64,000 nucleotides of DNA from Cyprinodon diabolis. Its lineage: Eukaryota > Chordata > Actinopteri > Cyprinodontiformes > Cyprinodontidae. The notes below the pieces were generated by a model, which made no database searches, was not told where the DNA came from, and saw nothing but the letters and a program-made list of their open reading frames with translations. Numbering within the stretch: position 1 is the first letter of the stretch; each line of letters starts with the position of its first letter. The DNA is taken from assembly GCA_030533445.1 (NCBI GenBank), contig CM060071.1, positions 868,001 to 932,000 on the forward strand, written 5' to 3'. The position numbers and the translations under genes are program-made. Below, in pieces: positions 57,601 to 64,000 of the stretch.

Positions 57601-60600
57601 TATATACCAGAACCCTTTATAAACCAGAGCACGTATATAAACCAGAGCACGTTATAAACCAGAGCCCTTTATAAACCAGAGCCCTTTATAAACCACAGCA
57701 CTGTATAAACCAAAGCCGGGTATAAACCAGAGCCCGATATAAACCAAAGCCGGTTATAAACAGGAGCCTCTTATAAACCAGAGCCCTTTATAAACCAAAG
57801 CTTGTTATAAACCAGAGCCCGTTATAAACCAGAGCCCTTTATAAACCAAAGCCGGTTATAAACCAGAGCCTGTTATTAAACCAGAGCCCTTTATAAACCA
57901 GAGCCCTCTATAAATAAAAGCCGGTTATAAACCAGAGCCTGTTATAAACCAGAGGCCTTTTTAAACCAAAGCCGGTTATAAGCCAAAGGCCGTTAAAAAC
58001 CAGAGCACTTTATATACCAGAACCCTTTAATAAACCAGAGCCCTTTATATACCACAGCCCTGTATAAACCAAAGCCAGTTACAAACCAGAGCCCTTTATG
58101 AACCAGAGCCCATTAAAAACCAGAGCCCTTTATAAACCAAAGCCCGTTATAAACCAGAGCCCATTACAAACCAGAGCCCTTTATAAACCAGAGTCCTTTA
58201 TAAACCAGAGCCCGTTATAAACCAGAGCCCTTTATGAACCAGAGCCCTTTATAAACCAGAGCCAGTTATAAACCAGAGCCCGTTATAAACCAGACACCTT
58301 TATAAACCAGAGCCCGTTATAAACCAGGACCCTTTATAAGCCAGAGCTCTTTATAAACCAGAGCCCTTTGTAAACAGGAGCCCGTTATAGACCAGCACCA
58401 TTTAAAAACCAAAGCCCTTTATATACCAGAGCCTGTAATAAACCAGGGCCCTTTATAAACAAGAGACCTTTATAAACCAAAGCTGGTTATAAACCAGAGC
58501 CCGTTATAAACCAGCACCATTTATAAACCAAAGCCCTTTATAAAACAAAGCCCTTTAAAAACCAAATCCCTTTATATACCAGAGCCTGTAATAAACCAGG
58601 GCCCTTTATAAACCAGAGCCCTTTATTAACCAAAGCCGGTTATAAACCAGAGCCCGTTATAAACCACAGCCCTTTATAAACCAAAGCCGGTTATAAACCA
58701 GAGCCTGTTATAAACCTGAGGCCTTTTTAAACCAAAGCCGGTTATAAGCCAAAGGCCGTTAAAAACCAGAGCAGTTTATATACCAGAACCCTTTATAAAC
58801 CAGAGCAAGTTATAAACCAGAACCCTTTATAAACCAGAGCCTTTTATAAACCACAGCCCTGTATAAACCACAGCCAGTTACAATCCAGAGCCCTTTATAA
58901 ACCAAAGCCCGTTATAAACCAGAGCCCATTAAAAACCAGAGCCCTTTAGAAACCAAAGCCCGTTATAAAACAAAGAGCCCTTTATGAACCAGAGCCCTTT
59001 ATAAACCAGAGCCAGTTATAAACCAGAGCCCGTTATAAACCAGACACCTTTATAAACCAGAGCCCCTTATAAACCAGGGCCCTTTATAAGCCAGAGCTCT
59101 TTATTCACCAGAGCGTGTTATAAACAAGAGCCCTTTATAAACCAGAACCGTTTATAAACCAGGACCCATTATAAACCAAAGCCCATTATAAACCAGAGCC
59201 CATTACAAACCAGAGCCCTTTATAAATTAGAACCCTTTATAAACCAGAGCCCGTTATAAACCAGAGCCTTTTATGAACCGTAGCCCATTAAAAACCAGAG
59301 CCCTTTATAAACTAAAGCCCGTTATAAACCAGAGCCCATTAAAAACCAGAGCCCTTTATAAACCAGAACCCTTTATAAACCAGAGCCCGTTATAAACCAG
59401 AGCCCTTTATAAACCAGAGCTCTTTATTCACCAGAGCCTGTTGTAAACCAAAGCCTTTTATAAACCAGAGCCCTTTATAAACCAAAGCCGGTTATAAACC
59501 AGAGCCTGTTATTAAACCAGAGCCCTTTATAAACCAGAGCCCTCTATAAATAAAAGCCGGTTATAAACCAGAGCCTGTTATAAACCAGAGGCCTTTTTAA
59601 ACCAAAGCCCGTTATAAGCCAGAGGCCGTTAAAAACCCGAGCCCTTTATATACCAGAGCCCTTTATAAACCAAAGCCCTTTATAAACCAGAGCCCTTTGT
59701 AAACAAGAGCCCTTTATAAACCAGCACCATTTATAAACCAAAGCCCTTTATAAACCAAAGCCCTTTAGAAACCAAAGCCCTTTATATACCAGAGCCTGTA
59801 ATAAACCAGAGCCCTTTATAAACCAAAGCTGGTTATAAACCAGTGCTCGTTATAAACCACAGCCCTATATAAACCAAAGCCGGTTATAAACCAGAGGCCT
59901 TTTTAAACCAAAGCCGGTTATAAGCCAAAGGCCGTTAAAAACCAGAGCACTTTATATACCAGAACCCTTTATAAACCAGAGCACGTATATAAACCAGAGC
60001 ACGTTATAAACCAGAGCCCTTTATAAACCAGAGCCCTTTATAAACCACAGCACTGTATAAACCAAAGCCGGGTATAAACCAGAGCCCGATATAAACCAAA
60101 GCCGGTTATAAACAGGAGCCTCTTATAAACCAGAGCCCTTTATAAACAAAAGCTGGTTATAAACCAGAGCCCGTTATAAACCAGAGCCCTTTATAAACCA
60201 AAGCCGGTTATAAACCAGAGCCTGTTATTAAACCAGAGCCCTTTATAAACCAGAGCCCTCTATAAATAAAAGCCGGTTATAAACCAGAGCCTGTTATAAA
60301 CCAGAGGCCTTTTTAAACCAAAGCCGGTTATAAGCCAAAGGCCGTTAAAAACCAGAGCACTTTATATACCAGAACCCTTTATAAACCAGAGCCCTTTATA
60401 TACCACAGCCCTGTATAAACCAAAGCCAGTTACAAACCAGAGCCATTTATGAACCAGAGCCCATTAAAAACCAGAGCCCTTTATAAACCAAAGCCCGTTA
60501 TAAACCAGAGCCCATTACAAACCAGAGCCCTTTATAAACCAGAGTCCTTTATAAACCAGAGCCCGTTATAAACCAGAGCCCTTTATGAACCAGAGCCCTT

Positions 60601-63600
60601 TATAAACCAGAGCCAGTTATAAACCAGAGCCCGTTATAAACCAGACACCTTTATAAACCAGAGCCCGTTATAAACCAGGACCCTTTATAAGCCAGAGCTC
60701 TTTATAAACCAGAGCCCTTTGTAAACAGGAGCCCGTTATAGACCAGCACCATTTATAAACCAAAGCCCTTTATAAACCAAAGCCCTTTAAAAACCAAAAC
60801 CTTTATATACCAGAGCCTGTAATAAACCAGGGCCCTTTATAAACAAGAGCCCTTTATAAACCAAAGCTGGTTATAAACCAGAGCCCGTTATAAAACACAG
60901 CCCTTTATAAACCAAAGCCGGTTATAAACCAGAGCCTGTTATAAACCAGAGGCCTTTTTAAACCAAAGCCGGTTATAAGCCAAAGGCCGTTAAAAACCAG
61001 AGCACTTTATATACCAGAACCCTTTATAAACCAGAGCATGTTATAAACCAGAACCCTTTATAAACCAGAGGCCTTTATAAACCACAGCCCTTTATAAACC
61101 AAAGCCCGTTATAAACCAGAACCCATTACAAACCAGAGCCCTTTATAAACCAGAACCCTTTATAAACCAGAGCCCTTTATAAAATAAAGGCAGTTATAAA
61201 CCAGAGCCCGTTATAAACCACAGCCCTTTATAAACGAAAGCCGGTTATAAACCAGAACCTGTTATAAACCACAGGCCTTTTTAAACCAAAGCCGGTTATA
61301 AGCCAAAGGCCGTTAAAAACCAGAGCACTTTATATACCAGAACCCTTTATAAACCAGAGCACGTTGTAAACCAGAGCACGTTATAAACCAGAGCCCTTTA
61401 TAAACCAGAGCCCTTTATAAACCACAGCCCTGTATAAACCAAAGCCGGTTATAAACCAGAGCCCGATATAAACCAAAGCCGGTTATAAACCAGAGCCTGT
61501 TATAAACCAGAGCCCTTTATAAACCAAAGCTGGTTATAAACCAGAGCCCGTTATAAACCAGAGCCCTTTATAAACCAAAGCCGGTTATAAAACAGAGCCT
61601 ATTATTAAACCAGAGCCCTTTATAAACCAGAGCCCTCTATAAATCAAAGCCGGTTATAATCCAGATCCCTCATAAACTAAAGCCCTTTTTAAAGCAGAGC
61701 CGGTTATAAACCAAAGCCGGTTATAAACCAGAGCCTGTTATAAACCAGAGCCCTTTATAAACCAGAGCCCTCTATAAATAAAAGCCGGTTATAAACCAGA
61801 GCCTGTTATAAACCAGAGGCCTTTTTAAACCAAAGCCGGTTATAAGCCAAAGGCCGTTAAAAACCAGAGCACTTTATATACCAGAACCCTTTATAAACCA
61901 GAGCCCTTTATATACCACAGCCCTGTATAAACCAAAGCCAGTTACAAACCAGAGCCCTTTATGAACCAGAGCCCATTAAAAACCAGAGCCCTTTATAAAC
62001 CAAAGCCCGTTATAAACCAGAGCCCATTACAAACCAGAGCCCTTTATAAACCAGAGTCCTTTATAAACCAGAGCCCGTTATAAACCAGAGCCCTTTATGA
62101 ACCAGAGCCCTTTATAAACCAGAGCCAGTTATAAACCAGAGCCCGTTATAAACCAGACACCTTTATAAACCAGAGCCCGTTATAAACCAGGACCCTTTAT
62201 AAGCCAGAGCTCTTTATAAACCAGAGCCCTTTGTAAACAGGAGCCCGTTATAGACCAGCACCATTTATAAACCAAAGCCCTTTATAAACCAAAGCCCTTT
62301 AAAAACCAAAACCTTTATATACCAGAGCCTGTAATAAACCAGGGCCCTTTATAAACAAGAGCCCTTTATAAACCAAAGCTGGTTATAAACCAGAGCCCGT
62401 TATAAACCACAGCCCTTTATAAACCAAAGCCGGTTATAAACCAGAGCCTGTTATAAACCAGAGGCCTTTTTAAACCAAAGCCGGTTATAAGCCAAAGGCC
62501 GTTAAAAACCAGAGCACTTTATATACCAGAACCCTTTATAAACCAGAGCATGTTATAAACCAGAACCCTTTATAAACCAGAGCCCTTTATAAACCACAGC
62601 CCTGTATAAACCAAAGCCAGTTACAAACCAGAGCCCTTTATGAACCAGAGCCCATTAAAAACCAGAGCCCTTTATAAACCAAAGCCCGTTATAAACCAGA
62701 GCCCATTACAAACCAGAGCCCTTTATAAACCAGAACCCTTTATAAACCAGAGCCCTTTATAAAATAAAGGCAGTTATAAACCAGAGCCCGTTATAAACCA
62801 CAGCCCTTTATAAACGAAAGCCGGTTATAAACCAGAGCCTGTTATAAACCACAGGCCTTTTTAAACCAAAGCCGGTTATAAGCCAAAGGCCGTTAAAAAC
62901 CAGAGCACTTTATATACCAGAACCCTTATAAACCAGAGCACGTTGTAAACCAGAGCACGTTATAAACCAGAGCCCTTTATAAACCAGAGCCCTTTATAAA
63001 CCACAGCCCTGTATAAACCAAAGCCGGTTATAAACCAGAGCCCGATATAACCCAAAGCCGGTTATAAACCAGAGCCTGTTATAAACCAGAGCCCTTTATA
63101 AACCAAAGCTGGTTATAACCAGAGCCCGTTATAAACCAGAGCCCTTTATAAACCAAAGCCGGTTATAAAACAGAGCCTATTATTAAACCAGAGCCCTTTA
63201 TAAACCAGAGCCCTCTATAAATCAAAGCCGGTTATAATCCAGATCCCTTCATAAACTAAAGCCCTTTTTAAAGCAGAGCCGGTTATAAACCAAAGCCGGT
63301 TATAAACCAGAGCCTGTTATAAACCAGAGCCCTTTATGAACCAGAGCCCATTAAAACCAGAGCCCTTTATAAACAGAACCCTTTATATACCAGAGACCAT
63401 TATAAACCAGAGCACTGTATAAACCAGAACCCTGTATAAACCAAAGCCTGTTATAAACCAAAGCCAGTTATAAACCAGAGCCTGTTATAAACCAAAGCCG
63501 GTTATAAACCAGAGCCCGTTATAAACCAGAGCCCTTTATAAACCAAAGCCCTTTATAAACCAGAGCCCTTTGTAAACAAGAGCCCGTTATAAACCAGCAC

Positions 63601-64000
63601 CATTTATAAACCAAATCCCTTTATAAACCAAAGCCCTTTAAAAACCAAAGCCCTTTATATACCAGAGCCTGTAATAAACCAGGGCCCTTTATAAACAAGA
63701 GCCCTTTATAAACCAAAGCTGGTTATAAACCAGAGCCCGTTATAAACCACAGCCCTTTATAAACCAAAGCCGGTTATAAACCAGAGCCCGTTATAAACCA
63801 CAGCCCTTTATAAACCAAAGCCCGTTATAAACCAGAGCCCTTTATAAACCACAGCCCTGTATAAACCAAAGCCAGTTACAAACCAGAGCCCTTTATGAAC
63901 CAGAGCCCATTAAATACCAGAGCCCTTTATAAACCAAAGCCCGTTATAAACAGAGCCCATTACAAACCAGAGCCCTTTATAAACCAGAACCCTTATAAAC
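54626..64000 (-). repeat. 17-bp minisatellite, reverse orientation, to the right edge
   Basis: Reversed 17-bp units continuing past the window. The mirror match with the left array stops at about 55091. Nested blocks are visible: a landmark with ACGTATATAAACC at 57631 recurs at 59983 (2352 bp), and AAAATAAAGGCAGTT at 61181 recurs at 62761 (1580 bp). No gene seen. Confidence 0.96.
60250..63400 (-). repeat. Higher-order duplication of about 1.5-1.6 kb in the right array
   Basis: Two successive blocks share the order of rare variants (TCTATAAATAAAAGCC at about 60258 and 61769, AAAATAAAGGCAGTT at 61181 and 62761). A single related AAAATAAAGGCAGTT block also occurs at 49383. Spacing differs between landmarks (about 1512 and 1580 bp), so the copies also differ by unit gains and losses. 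Confidence 0.7.

Overview
The window is satellite DNA from an animal genome, most likely a teleost fish. Evidence for this: an L2-like non-LTR retrotransposon fragment, Ty3/gypsy chromoviruses of the sushi type (Gag with a CCHC knuckle, chromodomain at the end of Pol, self-priming), and no host protein-coding gene that I can recognise. The species call is inference; no host marker is present. Nothing looks bacterial.

Layout. (1) 1-28426: a 17-bp minisatellite (consensus GGGCTCTGGTTTATAAA) in one orientation, running off the left edge and organised in larger blocks (714 bp, and about 3.2-5.3 kb). Two copies of a broken L2-like reverse transcriptase fragment are embedded at 24401-25426 and 25731-26756. 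(2) 28427-28926: an assembly gap of exactly 500 N. (3) 28927-32074: about 17.7 copies of an unrelated 178-bp satellite with a nine-monomer higher-order pattern. (4) 32075-33701: a short non-autonomous LTR retrotransposon sitting on the border between the two satellites. (5) 33702-34047: the 17-bp satellite again, now reverse-complemented. (6) 34048-34495: a non-satellite island, CpG-rich in its first half. (7) 34496-37385: a 5'-truncated, inactivated gypsy element with its 3' LTR. (8) 37386-37575: a sliver of the 17-bp satellite. (9) 37576-43243: a nearly intact, young gypsy chromovirus with 677-bp LTRs. (10) 43244-64000: the 17-bp satellite in reverse orientation, running off the right edge, with two more L2-like fragments at 52270-53295 and 53600-54625.

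The right array contains an almost exact inverted copy of part of the left array. Positions on the two arms add up to 79026 across both L2-like fragments and their flanks. The arms span about 23.9-28.4 kb and 50.6-55.1 kb and differ by at least one substitution and a three-unit (51-bp) indel. The left arm ends at the N gap, so the inversion point is unresolved and an assembly artefact cannot be excluded.

The only potentially working genetic unit is the gypsy element at 37576-43243. Its Pol keeps the protease, reverse transcriptase, RNase H, integrase and chromodomain motifs, but Gag has a frameshift at a run of seven C and a stop lies in the pol frame near the gag-pol junction. In both elements that retain a 5' LTR, an 11-nt segment about 30 bp downstream of a TATA-like box is exactly complementary to 11 nt just inside the LTR. 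This is the Tf1/sushi self-priming arrangement. The primer sequences differ between the two families but are complementary within each.
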